Shown: positions 16,333 through 25,092 of the stretch, piece by piece | How positions within the stretch are numbered: the stretch's first letter is position 1 | Layout of the letters: each line of letters starts with the position of its first letter | From: Chryseobacterium indologenes | GTDB taxonomy: Bacteria > Bacteroidota > Bacteroidia > Flavobacteriales > Weeksellaceae | NCBI GenBank assembly: GCA_001013295.1 | Contig: LAZY01000009.1 | Coordinates: forward strand, 1 to 64,000 | Reading direction: 5' to 3' | Length of the DNA stretch: 64,000 nucleotides | Translations under genes and position numbers: made by a program | The notes under the pieces: generated by a model | Databases searched by the model: none | Seen by the model: only the letters and a program-made list of their open reading frames with translations | What the model was told of the DNA's origin: nothing

Positions 16333-17133
16333 TTAACTTAATAGGCCAAAATGTACTAAGGCAGCCTCTACCCCATGATTATCAACCTCCTCAGTCACAA
16401 AGTCAGCAACTTCTTTGACGTTGTCGCCCGCATTTCCCATCGCTACTCCAATTTTCACAAATTTTAGCATAGAAATATCATTTCCGCCATCTCCAAAAGC
16501 CATCGTTTCAGACACATCAATATTAAAATGGTCACAGAAAAACTTTACCCCCTTCTGCTTGCTTATTCCACCGGGGTTGACGTCTGCAAACAAAGGAGTC
16601 CATCTTGATGAAAGTGAATTGGGCATCACTTCCTGCATAAAAGAGCCTTCATTTTCAGGATCGATAAAAACATTTACCTGCAGCACATTGTCTACATCAA
16701 GGGTTTCTTTATCATACAAAGGCGGAACCGGAAGGTTCACATGAGTATATAATTCAATCACCTGCGGACTTTTGTGACTTATTCTTACTTTATCTTCATA
16801 CATTAATGAAAAACTTACCGCTGAGTTTTCCGAATAATGAATCAAATTCATAATATCATCGGGATGAATAGCCTGTTTAAACATAACCTGCCCATCAATA
16901 GTCATACAATAGCCGCCATTGAATGTAAGAAAACCATCAAACTCGATATGTTTAATATGACCGAGATCATTGATTGACCGGCCTGTTGCTACAATAACTT
17001 TGATTCCCTGTTCCCGAAGATTTTTTATTGCTTTCTGAGTGGATTCCGGAATGACTCTGGTTTTTAAACTGATTAATGTGCCGTCAATATCAAAAAAGAC
17101 CGCTTTTATATTTGGATTCTGTACAGGATTCAT
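16333..17133 (-). CDS. HAD-superfamily phosphatase, Cof/YbjI-like
   Basis: Motif I is DIDGTL with the nucleophilic Asp near residue 15. Motif II is the 'VIVATGRS' segment, motif III a Lys in 'KQKGVKFF', and motif IV 'AFGDGGNDISML'. A cap domain lies between motifs II and III, as in the Cof-type IIB family, which dephosphorylates small sugar or flavin-pathway phosphates. I chose the ATG at MNPVQNPN, which puts the motif close to the N-terminus as is usual. In E. coli the HAD gene ybjI neighbours the MFS gene ybjJ; here a YbjJ-like MFS lies 600 bp away. Confidence 0.85.
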   Translation of the reverse strand: MNPVQNPNIKAVFFDIDGTLISLKTRVIPESTQKAIKNLREQGIKVIVATGRSINDLGHIKHIEFDGFLTFNGGYCMTIDGQVMFKQAIHPDDIMNLIHYSENSAVSFSLMYEDKVRISHKSPQVIELYTHVNLPVPPLYDKETLDVDNVLQVNVFIDPENEGSFMQEVMPNSLSSRWTPLFADVNPGGISKQKGVKFFCDHFNIDVSETMAFGDGGNDISMLKFVKIGVAMGNAGDNVKEVADFVTEEVDNHGVEAALVHFGLLS

Positions 17134-17243
17134 ACTAAATTGATTACTACAACATTTATTGAATAAAAATACAAACAATAATCTACCAGAGTCTTATTGA
17201 TCGTAAATTTCACTTTATTTTAACTTTGGCATAATTGATATGG

Positions 17244-17633
17244 TTAAGCCGATATTTCAACGTAGTTTCCTTCTGGATCTAACACCACACTTTCGTAATA
17301 CCCGTCCCCTGTTGTTCTTGGTTCACTTTCAATTGTATAATGATCATTTCTCAGCCTTTCGGTTAACTGATCTACCGCTTCTTTTCCACCTACTGAAATT
17401 GCAAAATGGGCAATCCCTTTACTGAAACCTCTTTTTTCAGGTTCTTCATGAATGTCCATTCTGTTCATAATTTCCAAACGGGCTTTACCCTCACCGAATG
17501 AAAGAAAATAGGAAGAGAAGCCTTTCTTTTCATTGATGTATTTTTCGTTACTCGTCATATCAAAATACTTCAGATAGAACTCACGCATCTTTTCTAAATC
17601 GTCTGCCCAAATCGCTAAATGTTCAATTTTCAT
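17244..17633 (-). CDS. VOC (glyoxalase/bleomycin-resistance) family protein
   Basis: The 129-aa single-domain protein begins 'MKIEHLAIWADDLEKMREFYLKYF' and ends 'GYYESVVLDPEGNYVEI', the two beta-alpha-beta-beta-beta halves of the VOC fold. Candidate metal ligands are His5, a Glu in 'ARLEIMNR', His in 'IAHFAI' and Glu in 'NYVEI'. Function could be lyase, isomerase or resistance. It is divergent from the MFS gene and its start is 50 bp from the large palindrome at 17683-17728, so it may share that control. Confidence 0.85.
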   Translation of the reverse strand: MKIEHLAIWADDLEKMREFYLKYFDMTSNEKYINEKKGFSSYFLSFGEGKARLEIMNRMDIHEEPEKRGFSKGIAHFAISVGGKEAVDQLTERLRNDHYTIESEPRTTGDGYYESVVLDPEGNYVEISA

Positions 17634-17682
17634 TTTGTAAATTTTTAATAAGTGTCATCTTAACATTTGATCTTTTCAAATA

Positions 17683-17728
17683 TTTATTTTGCAAATTTAT
17701 GCAATATTGCATAAATTTGCAAAATAAA
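17683..17728. promoter_or_regulatory. 46-bp perfect palindrome, candidate operator
   Basis: Each half is 23 bp and the centre lies between 17705 and 17706. The core reads ATTTATGCAAT / ATTGCATAAAT and is flanked by TTTGC / GCAAA. It ends 8 bp before the MFS start codon and lies 50 bp from the divergent VOC start. The position and symmetry fit an operator for the DeoR-type regulator encoded at 18910, or for another local regulator. Confidence 0.75.
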
Positions 17729-17736
17729 ATTAATCT

Positions 17737-18906
17737 ATGTTTGAAAAGAAAATATCAAAAGCAAAACTGGCAACACAATTTATATTCCTTGTTTGTGGTC
17801 TTGCTATTTCTAGCTGGGCCCCTATGGTTCCTTTAGCAAAAGACAGACTTTTATTAAATGAAGCTGAACTGGGACTTCTACTTCTTCTATTAGGCGGTGG
17901 TGCTTTGTTTATGATGCCACTCTCGGGATTCTTTATCAGCAAATTCGGAAGCAGAAAAGTAATTCTTATGGCGGTTCTTATGGTAGCATTCCTTCTTCCA
18001 TTCTTATTGATCATCCATAATATATATTTAATGGGCATTACCCTATTTGCGTTTGGCTGTGGTATTGGTACCATTGATGTAGCTATGAACTCACAGGGAG
18101 TGCAGGTTCAAAATTCTTATGGGCAATCTATTATGTCGTCTTTACACGGTTTATTTAGTGTTGGAGGATTATTCGGTTCCATTGGTTTAGGGTTTTTAAT
18201 AAAATTTGGGCTTAATGCCATTTATGCAGCCATTACAATATCCGCTCTATTGCTTCTGTTATTGACTTTTCAGTATAAGAACTTATTGAATTACCAAGCA
18301 GAAAAGGAAATTATTCAGAAATTCTCTCATGTTGATGAGGCTGAAGCAGTAACGAAACGTTTCCAATGGCTGAACGGAACAGTACTGGTTTTAGGGTTTA
18401 TGTGTTTTATTGTTTTCCTTTCAGAAGGGGCAATGCTGGATTGGAGTGCGATATTTTTAAGAGATCACAAAGGGGTCGGGTCGGAATTTTCAGGTATTGG
18501 CTATGCGGCATTTTCTGTGGCTATGGCTGTCATGAGATTGACGGGAGATTCTTTAGTCAGCAAATTAAACAGTAAAATCATTGTGATTGGAGGAAGTTTA
18601 ATCGCTTCTATCGGAATTTTAGTTTTGCTGTTCAGTCCCTGGATTTTATTATCGCTGTTTGGATTTATCTTATTGGGAATTGGTGCGGCTAATATTGTTC
18701 CTGTTTTTTTCAGTGAAGGCGGACGAATTGTAGGATTGTCGCCAACGGTTACCATTCCGGTTATTTCTACAATGGGATATGCCGGGCAGTTGGCAGGACC
18801 AGCACTTTTAGGATTTATTGCTCATCATTTTTCTTTGACTGTTGCTTTTGAAAGCATAGCTTTGTTGTTTGTTATAGTAGCCATCATTTATAAATTCAGA
18901 AAATAA
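17737..18906 (+). CDS. MFS transporter, YbjJ-like
   Basis: The 389-aa protein has 12 predicted helices. Signature segments are 'LCGLAISSWAPMVPLAKDRLLLNEAELGLLLLLLGGGAL' (TM1-2), the motif A-like loop 'SKFGSRK', 'GTIDVAMNSQGVQVQ' and 'FLSEGAMLDWSAIFL'. These are typical of the E. coli YbjJ / fucose-permease-like group, which exports or imports small sugars or metabolites; the substrate is not known. It is followed 3 bp later by a DeoR regulator, so both are cotranscribed, and it is preceded by a 46-bp palindrome. Confidence 0.85.
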   Translation: MFEKKISKAKLATQFIFLVCGLAISSWAPMVPLAKDRLLLNEAELGLLLLLLGGGALFMMPLSGFFISKFGSRKVILMAVLMVAFLLPFLLIIHNIYLMGITLFAFGCGIGTIDVAMNSQGVQVQNSYGQSIMSSLHGLFSVGGLFGSIGLGFLIKFGLNAIYAAITISALLLLLLTFQYKNLLNYQAEKEIIQKFSHVDEAEAVTKRFQWLNGTVLVLGFMCFIVFLSEGAMLDWSAIFLRDHKGVGSEFSGIGYAAFSVAMAVMRLTGDSLVSKLNSKIIVIGGSLIASIGILVLLFSPWILLSLFGFILLGIGAANIVPVFFSEGGRIVGLSPTVTIPVISTMGYAGQLAGPALLGFIAHHFSLTVAFESIALLFVIVAIIYKFRK

Positions 18907-18909
18907 TAT

Positions 18910-19659
18910 ATGCTAAAGGAAGAACGTTTTGAAATCATTCTTAATGAATTAAAAAACAGGAAAAAAGTCAAATTCGAGGATTTGGCCATGCAACTGAATG
19001 TTTCTGAAGATACGGTACGAAGAGATATTGATGCTTTACATCGCAATGGGTTATTATCCAAAGCCAGAGGCGGAGCTATTCTCAGAGAAAAAGACCCGTT
19101 AACTTTTCAGGACAGACAATCTTTTCTTACCAAAGAGAAGGATATTATTGCCTTAAAAACACAGCGGTTTCTAAAAAATGGAAGCACCGTTTTTATGGAT
19201 GGTGGTACCACCGTATTGGCTGTGATTAATGCTATGCCTTTGGATATTACGATCAGAATTGTTACGAACAATTATTCTGTTGTTCCCATCATTGAGAAGT
19301 TTAAAAATGTTGAACTGATCCTTTTGGGCGGCAATTATGAGCGAGATCTTGCCGTTACATCAGGATTAACAACCTGCTATGAAGTTTCTAAATATATTGC
19401 AGATGTCTTTATCATGGGAACATGTGCTGTAGATCCGGTCTATGGCGTTTCCGCAACTTCTGTAAATGACGGAGAAACTAAAAAAATGATGGTTCAGTCT
19501 TCTAAACAAACCATTGCCCTTGCAAGCCGAAACAAACTATCTCAGACAGAATCTTTTAAAGTCTGCGATATGAGTCAGGTAGACGCCTTAATTACAGATT
19601 TGGATTCTAATGATGCTGATCTCGATGATTTTAGAAAATCAAATATCCAGATTGTATAA
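18910..19659 (+). CDS. DeoR-family transcriptional regulator
   Basis: The N-terminal winged helix reads 'RFEIILNELKNRKKVKFEDLAMQLNVSEDTVRRDIDALHRNGLLSKARGGA', the classic DeoR DNA-binding signature. The C-terminal DeoRC sensor domain has 'FMDGGTTVLAVINAM', 'ILLGGNYERDLAVTSG' and 'DALITD', which bind phosphorylated sugars in characterised members. The stop is followed by an AT-rich gap before the LysR gene. It probably represses its own operon through the palindrome at 17683-17728, relieved by a sugar phosphate related to the MFS or HAD substrate; that is inferred. Confidence 0.9.
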   Translation: MLKEERFEIILNELKNRKKVKFEDLAMQLNVSEDTVRRDIDALHRNGLLSKARGGAILREKDPLTFQDRQSFLTKEKDIIALKTQRFLKNGSTVFMDGGTTVLAVINAMPLDITIRIVTNNYSVVPIIEKFKNVELILLGGNYERDLAVTSGLTTCYEVSKYIADVFIMGTCAVDPVYGVSATSVNDGETKKMMVQSSKQTIALASRNKLSQTESFKVCDMSQVDALITDLDSNDADLDDFRKSNIQIV

Positions 19660-19730
19660 TCTTTTCTGACGGATTCGTTTTAATTCAATTTACTTATTAA
19701 ATTTGCTTAAGTTATGATTAATTTGCATTA

Positions 19731-20588
19731 ATGGATCTACAACAGCTCAAATACTTTCTGGCATTGGCAAAAGAACTTCATTTCTGGAATACTTCTGCAA
19801 AAATGAATATTACCCAATCTGCTCTGAGCCGGCACATCCAGTCTTTAGAAAGTGAGCTGGGTGTTCAGTTGTTTTACCGTGATAAGCGTAATGTGAAACT
19901 TACCCCTGCCGGAAAATTCTTGCAGCAAAAATGGGGCGAAGAGCTTAGCCAAATGGAGTCTTTTCATCAGTTGGCCCGGCAAATTCATTTAGGGGAATCC
20001 GGAACGATAAGAATTGCCCACCCCGATTCTATTTCATCTTCCGTTTTGCCCGATTTTGTAAAAAAGATTTCTGTAGCTTTTCCCAACCTTAATCTGGAAT
20101 TGTTTCAGCTGACGAATGAGATCCAGGAAGATTATCTTAAAAATTATAAGATAGATCTGGCCTTTTCACGCGACACCAATACCTATTCCGTAATTAATGA
20201 AAAGAAATTACACCAGGAAAACCTTTCTTTCGTTGTTCCCGAAAATCATCCTTTTAAAACCTTAGCTGATATTTCTGCAGAAACACTGAAAGAACAAAAA
20301 TTCCTTCTGACCACAGGAGATGACAGCAGCAGCTACAATATGTTGGTTCAGGAAGTCCTCAATTTTTATAAAATCAAGCTTGACTCTTACATTCGCTGTG
20401 AATTTGGATCAACCATTATTTCATTGATTAAAAACGGATTAGGCATTTCGATTCTCCCACATTCTTATCATCTGCATCAAAATACCGGAATCCGCTTTAT
20501 TCCTCTTCCCTTTGTTACCGATCTGTATATCCAATGGCGTAAAGACGATCCTAACCCGATTCTTAAAAATATTCTGGAATTAGTGTAA
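19731..20588 (+). CDS. LysR-family transcriptional regulator
   Basis: The N-terminal HTH 'LQQLKYFLALAKELHFWNTSAKMNITQSALSRHIQSLESELGVQLFYRDKRNVKLTPAG' is canonical. The effector domain follows at about residues 90-285 with 'IRIAHPDSISSSVLPDFV' and 'SLIKNGLGISILPHS'. It is full length for the family. It converges on the GNAT gene, and their coding ends overlap by 9 bp (20580-20588). The target is unknown; neither neighbour is divergent from it, so autoregulation or a distant target is likely. Confidence 0.9.
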   Translation: MDLQQLKYFLALAKELHFWNTSAKMNITQSALSRHIQSLESELGVQLFYRDKRNVKLTPAGKFLQQKWGEELSQMESFHQLARQIHLGESGTIRIAHPDSISSSVLPDFVKKISVAFPNLNLELFQLTNEIQEDYLKNYKIDLAFSRDTNTYSVINEKKLHQENLSFVVPENHPFKTLADISAETLKEQKFLLTTGDDSSSYNMLVQEVLNFYKIKLDSYIRCEFGSTIISLIKNGLGISILPHSYHLHQNTGIRFIPLPFVTDLYIQWRKDDPNPILKNILELV

Positions 20589-21551
20589 AACCATTTCTAT
20601 ATGCGGAATTCCGTCTTCATCGTAAGGCTTTCCTACTTCTTTGAAACCAAGAGCATTATAAAACTTCAACAGGTACAATTGGGCACTGATCCGAATGGTT
20701 GATTCCTTAAGAATAGCTTTACAGCCTTGTATAGAATGTTCCATCAGTTGTTTTCCCAGTCCTAATCCTCTATAATCCGAACTGATAACAACGCGGCCAA
20801 TTGAAACGTCTTCATAGGTGAGCCCACGAGGAACAATTCTCGTATATCCCGCCAAATTTCCATCAACGAAACACATCAAGTGATGGCATTTTAAATCTTT
20901 ATCATCTATATCCTGATACACACAATTCTGTTCTACAACAAATATTTCACTTCTTAATTTTAATATTTTGTAAAGTTCAATCGTTGATAATTCATCGAAT
21001 GATTTGATAACAAATTCAATTTTCATTTTGTGGTTTTTCAAATCCAGTTTCATCATAATATCGGTCTGCTCTTCGTTTCCAAGTCTGAAAATATGCTTAT
21101 CAAATTCTTCAAATCCATTTTTCCTGTAAAATCCGATAGCCCGTAAATTGTTTTCCCAAACACCCAGCCAAACGTAGTCTACATTTTTTTCGATGGCAAT
21201 GGCAATCGCTTTGTTATAAAGGGCCTGCCCTACTTTCTTTCCGTGAAAGTCTTTAGAAACATATATCCTTTCAATTTCAAGCGCATTCCCCTCTACAATT
21301 TCAGTTTGTGATGAGCCGGTATTGATTTTTAAATATCCGATAATGGTATCCTCTAGTCTAGCCACGTAGAATTCGGAGTTTTCATCATTTACCTCAGCAA
21401 TAAGCTTTTCTGCGGCAAAACTTGTTTCAAGGTATTGCGTCATACTTTCTGCCGTATTGTTCACGGAAAATGTTTCAGAGAACGTTTTTTTACCAATCTC
21501 CTGTAATGCTGCTATTTCGTTTTCTTTAATTTTTGTTATCTTAATTTCCAT
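20580..21551 (-). CDS. Double-GNAT fusion protein (GNAT N-terminal, ElaA-like GNAT C-terminal)
   Basis: The 323-aa protein joins two acetyltransferase domains. Residues 1-170 hold 'IERIYVSKDFHGKKVGQALYNKAI' (acetyl-CoA loop) and 'VDYVWLGVWENNLRAIGFYRKNGF'. From about residue 175 an ElaA-like domain starts at an internal Met (MKIEFVIKSFDEL), with 'IFVVEQNCVYQDIDDKDLKCHHL', 'IGRVVISSDYRGLGLGKQLMEH' and 'LLKFYNALGFKEVG'. The junction looks like an in-frame fusion of two once-separate genes, since each half is a complete domain. Substrates are unknown; small molecules or protein N-termini are possible. Confidence 0.85.
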   Translation of the reverse strand: MEIKITKIKENEIAALQEIGKKTFSETFSVNNTAESMTQYLETSFAAEKLIAEVNDENSEFYVARLEDTIIGYLKINTGSSQTEIVEGNALEIERIYVSKDFHGKKVGQALYNKAIAIAIEKNVDYVWLGVWENNLRAIGFYRKNGFEEFDKHIFRLGNEEQTDIMMKLDLKNHKMKIEFVIKSFDELSTIELYKILKLRSEIFVVEQNCVYQDIDDKDLKCHHLMCFVDGNLAGYTRIVPRGLTYEDVSIGRVVISSDYRGLGLGKQLMEHSIQGCKAILKESTIRISAQLYLLKFYNALGFKEVGKPYDEDGIPHIEMVLH

Positions 21552-21720
21552 TTTCTATACATTCCATTCGTAATTCAACCCATTTATTGGTGCAAAATTA
21601 GGAAGTAGAATAATGCGAAAAAATGCTATTTTTTGATTATTTGATTTAAATTTTGCATTAAAGGATGAGCTTGTTTGCCATAAAGGTTTCAATTATTTTA
21701 TCAGCTATTTTTGATTGATT

Positions 21721-22440
21721 AAAATGATAAACGCAAAGTTTATTATTATTTCCGGTTTATGATAAGGGGACTAAGGGAGGAGACTTTGTCGCTGTTGAAG
21801 CTGGATGATGAGCCGTACGCTTCGACGAAGCAACGAAGTTGATTCTATACTTTTGCTCTCTTTAAATCAACAGTTCAAAAATAAAACTTTGCGTTAGAAA
21901 AACACTTCATCAAACTATTAATCACCTGTATCAATAAAATCTCAAAGAATGTGACTTAGACAAAATGATAAACGCAAAGTTTATTAGTAATTCTGCTTTA
22001 TGGTAAGGGGGCTAAGGGAGGAGACTTTGTCGCTGTTGAAGCTGGATGATGAGCCGTACGCTTCGACGAAGCAACCAAGTTAATTCTATACTTTTGCTCC
22101 TTTAAATCAACAGTTTCAAAAATGAAAACTTTGCGTTAGAAAAATACTTCATCAAACTATTAATCAACTGTATCAATAAAATCTCAAAGAATGTGACTCA
22201 GACAAAATGATAAACGCAAAATTTATTAGTAATTCTGCTTTATGGTAAGGGGGCTAAGGGAGGAGACTTTGTCGCTGTTGAAGCTGGATGATTAGCCGTA
22301 CGCTTCGACGAAGCAACGAAGTTGATTCTATACTTTTGCTCTCTTTAAATCAACAGTTTCAAAAATGAAAACTTTGCGTTAGAAAAAATATCATCAGAAT
22401 ATAAACCACCTGCATCAACCAATCCCAATCTTTTATTGAT
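21721..22440. repeat. Tandem repeat, three units of 241-242 bp, MITE-like content
   Basis: Units start at 21721, 21962 and 22204. The third diverges in its last 50 bp. Within each unit an element of about 170 bp is bounded by ACGCAAAGTTT at one end and AAACTTTGCGT at the other (the third unit's left copy has one change), giving terminal inverted repeats. An internal near-palindrome GCTTCGACGAAGC is present. No coding frame is conserved. Related dispersed copies occur at 29521, 29748 and 54734. It fills most of the gap between 21552 and 22451. Confidence 0.85.
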
Positions 22441-22451
22441 GCATCACCTTC

Positions 22452-22997
22452 TTATTCTGAATGGGTAACAGCCATTTTCTTTTCTCTCCTTCTTTGAAGA
22501 ATAAGATGTGCAGCATCCAGCATTTTCACCGTATGGATGTAAGGCATCACGATATTTCTTTCCGGGAGATTTTCATAGACACCCATTGAGAAATAGACGA
22601 TTCCGGACATAAAATAATCAAATTCTTTGAGGGTGTATTCCCTGAATGCGTTTTTGAAAACCAGCAACGGATTTCGGTATTCCTTCTCCGAAAGCAAACC
22701 AAGAACCCACGGGGAAATCTTCTCCGATTGAGTATCGACTGTCCATTTTCTTTCCTTCAGCATAAAGAGATAGCCTGCCCGGATCAACGATCTCATCGAC
22801 TGATGAAACTCGAAGATGACCGCCGGATCTTCATTGATCCAGCTATTTCTCTTTATTGCACAATTCATAATGTTGCTGAGCCTTTCTTTGGAAACATCCA
22901 GCTCATTGAACTGAAAGAAATTTTCCATCAGTTGCAACCCGGAGTGCTTCTTGTCTGCCCGAAACCGGGGAGCGAAATCTGTTTTTATCTTTTTCAT
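22452..22997 (-). CDS. Hypothetical protein, helical (181 aa)
   Basis: A soluble basic protein with long predicted helices ('LVFKNAFREYTLKEFDYFMSGIVYFSMGVYENLP' in the middle) and a Lys/Arg-rich end. I do not recognise the family. It is divergent from the small HTH gene at 23091 across 93 bp that contain an inverted repeat TCGGA-TTTGAG-TCCGA, which may be an operator for that HTH protein. It marks the left border of the AT-rich island; its own base composition is closer to that of the backbone genes. Confidence 0.6.
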   Translation of the reverse strand: MKKIKTDFAPRFRADKKHSGLQLMENFFQFNELDVSKERLSNIMNCAIKRNSWINEDPAVIFEFHQSMRSLIRAGYLFMLKERKWTVDTQSEKISPWVLGLLSEKEYRNPLLVFKNAFREYTLKEFDYFMSGIVYFSMGVYENLPERNIVMPYIHTVKMLDAAHLILQRRREKKMAVTHSE

Positions 22998-23090
22998 GGA
23001 TTGTATTTTTTTATAAATGTAATAAAAAAAACATGAACATTCGGATTTGAGTCCGAGATTTTTATAAGAATATGTAATTTATTTGTTTCT

Positions 23091-23312
23091 ATGACAGAAG
23101 CAAATAGAAAAATTGTTGAATTTATAAGGGATGAATGGGTTATCCCTATGAACAATAACAGCAAATTTGCAGTAGATCATAATATAGATGAAAAGACCGT
23201 CCGAAGAATAAGAGATGATGAAAACTATCAAATTGCTCTTCTTACAATCATGCGAATTTGTCATGCTAGAAATTTAACTCTCGCCAGCTTTTTTAAAATG
23301 GTTGGAATATAG
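23091..23312 (+). CDS. Small helix-turn-helix regulator (73 aa)
   Basis: The protein is essentially one HTH domain: 'NNNSKFAVDHNIDEKTVRRIRDDENYQIALLTIMRICHARNLTLASFFKMV' resembles XRE/Cro folds, with the recognition helix at ‘DEKTVRRIRDD’. Regulators of this size often precede defence operons. It lies about 200 bp before the DUF6119-like gene on the same strand. A weak hairpin (AAATCC / GGATTT near 23335-23361) sits between them, so it may be a separate transcript or the first gene of a leaky operon. Confidence 0.7.
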   Translation: MTEANRKIVEFIRDEWVIPMNNNSKFAVDHNIDEKTVRRIRDDENYQIALLTIMRICHARNLTLASFFKMVGI

Positions 23313-23514
23313 ATTACGAAAACAATATAATTGATAAATCCTGACGAGAGTTGGGATTTTTTTGTGATAAAACTTTTGAAATCTTTAAGAAATTCCGTAA
23401 AAATACTGATACAAAATTATAAAAGGGTGTTTATTTTTGGTGTTTACGGGAATCCATAATAGAAAAGACAGTTAAGCTTCTATATTTGGATTTTACAATC
23501 CTAATATTAAACTA

Positions 23515-25011
23515 ATGCCAAAATTTAACATTTATAAAATTAATATTGCTAATAGACAAGCACTTATTAATAAGCTCCATTCAGTTAATATGGAACAAAC
23601 CGGTAACTTTGAAATAAACGGTTATCAATTAGATTTTTATCTATCCACAAATCCAGATTCAGTAGAAATATGGTGGACTGATCTCTATAGTAGATTTATT
23701 CCAAATAATCCTAGACCTGAAAATTTGATTTATTACGCATGCCTATTATTGTATAGAGATGAAATATGTTATGCTATTAGTTTAGGTAAAACTCACTTTT
23801 ATCTGAAAGACTTTTGCGACCCAGAATTTGGAATTAATTTAGCAGAACGCATAATTGACGTAGAAAACCTTAGATTAAAAAATTCTAAATTCTATAAATC
23901 AAAAAAAAATAAAACTATTACATCTTTCTCAAATAATACGGCATTAGATTATGATAGTGGGGAATCACTTCACTTTTTAAAATCTAAAACTATTGATTTA
24001 TTACAATGGGGAAATATTGCAAGTTTTGGTCATTCTGTCCAATTAAATTTAGACATTAACATTAATGACTTACCATCCTTAATTAATCGAATAGAAAATA
24101 AATTACAAGAACCTGTTTTAGCAAACTTTCCAAAGGCTGAATTAATTAAAGATCAAATTGAAATAGAAAGATTAGATGCAATGGTTTCAAATGCAATTAT
24201 TAGCAATGATCCAAATGTTGGAAATGAAGAATTTGATTTATCAGGAATTGATTTTATTTTTACTGATAATGCTCTTTTTCAATTTAAATTAAAAAGAACA
24301 AATATTGAGAGTGAAATATACTCGGATTTATCTATTGAAAATCTTAAAGAATTTATTTTAGACAATCATATTGACTTACATCAAAACTTAAATGATATTC
24401 AAGTTAAGTTTTTAAGAGAAGAAGGTAGAAATTTTACAAAGACTGTAAAAACGATTTTACAGTATATCACAGAAGAACGGGAAGCTTTAATTGATGGTAA
24501 ATGGCATAAGTTCAATCAATCTTACATTAATCTACTGAATGATAAAGTGAAAAAAATCACACTAAACTATGATCCTTCAATGAATTATATTGCAAATATT
24601 GAAGAAGATACGTTTAATAACCAAAGAGAAGCAGAGGGATACAAAAATCTTCATACCGAAAACATTATGCTTGCAAGAAGATATAAAGTTGAAAAAATGG
24701 ACTTATATAAGGATAGTACTTTGTATTTTGTTAAAAAAGGTAATCCTCAAAAATTAAACTATGTAATTGACCAAGCCATGAACACATTACAACTACTCAA
24801 AAACAATGAATTTGTGATTGAAGAAAATGGAGAAGAAATGGAAATTAAGAAAATATGTTTGTGGTTTTTAATTGATAGAGTTAACGATGTGAATAATTTA
24901 GCTGATTTCAATTCACTAATCTTTATAATGAAACTAGATAATTTATATAAAGAAGTTGTAGACTCCAGTTTATTGTTAGAGTGCAATGTTAATTATTATA
25001 ATAGAGCTTAA
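23515..25011 (+). CDS. TIGR04141 / DUF6119-like sporadically distributed protein, probable defence component
   Basis: The 498-aa protein has an N-terminal segment with 'YACLLLYRDEICYAISLGKTHFYLKDFCDPEFGINLAERII', then 'WGNIASFGHSVQLNL'. Later it has 'DGKWHKFNQSYINLLNDKVKKI' and a C-terminal 'YKVEKMDLYKDSTLYFVKKGNPQKLNYVIDQAMNTLQLL'. This order of motifs fits TIGR04141 (DUF6119) proteins, which occur patchily and often in defence islands; biochemical activity is unknown. The DNA is much more AT-rich than neighbouring genes, suggesting transfer. It is followed by a small helical protein and an AbiC-like gene. Assignment is by motif memory, so moderate confidence. Confidence 0.62.
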   Translation: MPKFNIYKINIANRQALINKLHSVNMEQTGNFEINGYQLDFYLSTNPDSVEIWWTDLYSRFIPNNPRPENLIYYACLLLYRDEICYAISLGKTHFYLKDFCDPEFGINLAERIIDVENLRLKNSKFYKSKKNKTITSFSNNTALDYDSGESLHFLKSKTIDLLQWGNIASFGHSVQLNLDININDLPSLINRIENKLQEPVLANFPKAELIKDQIEIERLDAMVSNAIISNDPNVGNEEFDLSGIDFIFTDNALFQFKLKRTNIESEIYSDLSIENLKEFILDNHIDLHQNLNDIQVKFLREEGRNFTKTVKTILQYITEEREALIDGKWHKFNQSYINLLNDKVKKITLNYDPSMNYIANIEEDTFNNQREAEGYKNLHTENIMLARRYKVEKMDLYKDSTLYFVKKGNPQKLNYVIDQAMNTLQLLKNNEFVIEENGEEMEIKKICLWFLIDRVNDVNNLADFNSLIFIMKLDNLYKEVVDSSLLLECNVNYYNRA

Positions 25012-25048
25012 CATACAACATTCCTATTTTAACATAGCTTATTATTAT

Positions 25049-25065
25049 AAGCCATAAAAAGGCTT
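25049..25065. terminator. Weak hairpin between two island genes
   Basis: A 5-bp stem AAGCC / GGCTT with an AT-rich loop lies 40 bp after the DUF6119-like stop. It may attenuate rather than terminate. Confidence 0.3.
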
Positions 25066-25092
25066 TATTATTTATTAATTATATTTTTTCCT

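Noticed and set aside
21721..22440. Considered as a CRISPR array because of three equal tandem units
   Set aside because: The units are 241 bp and identical throughout, with no short repeat/unique spacer structure and no cas genes nearby.
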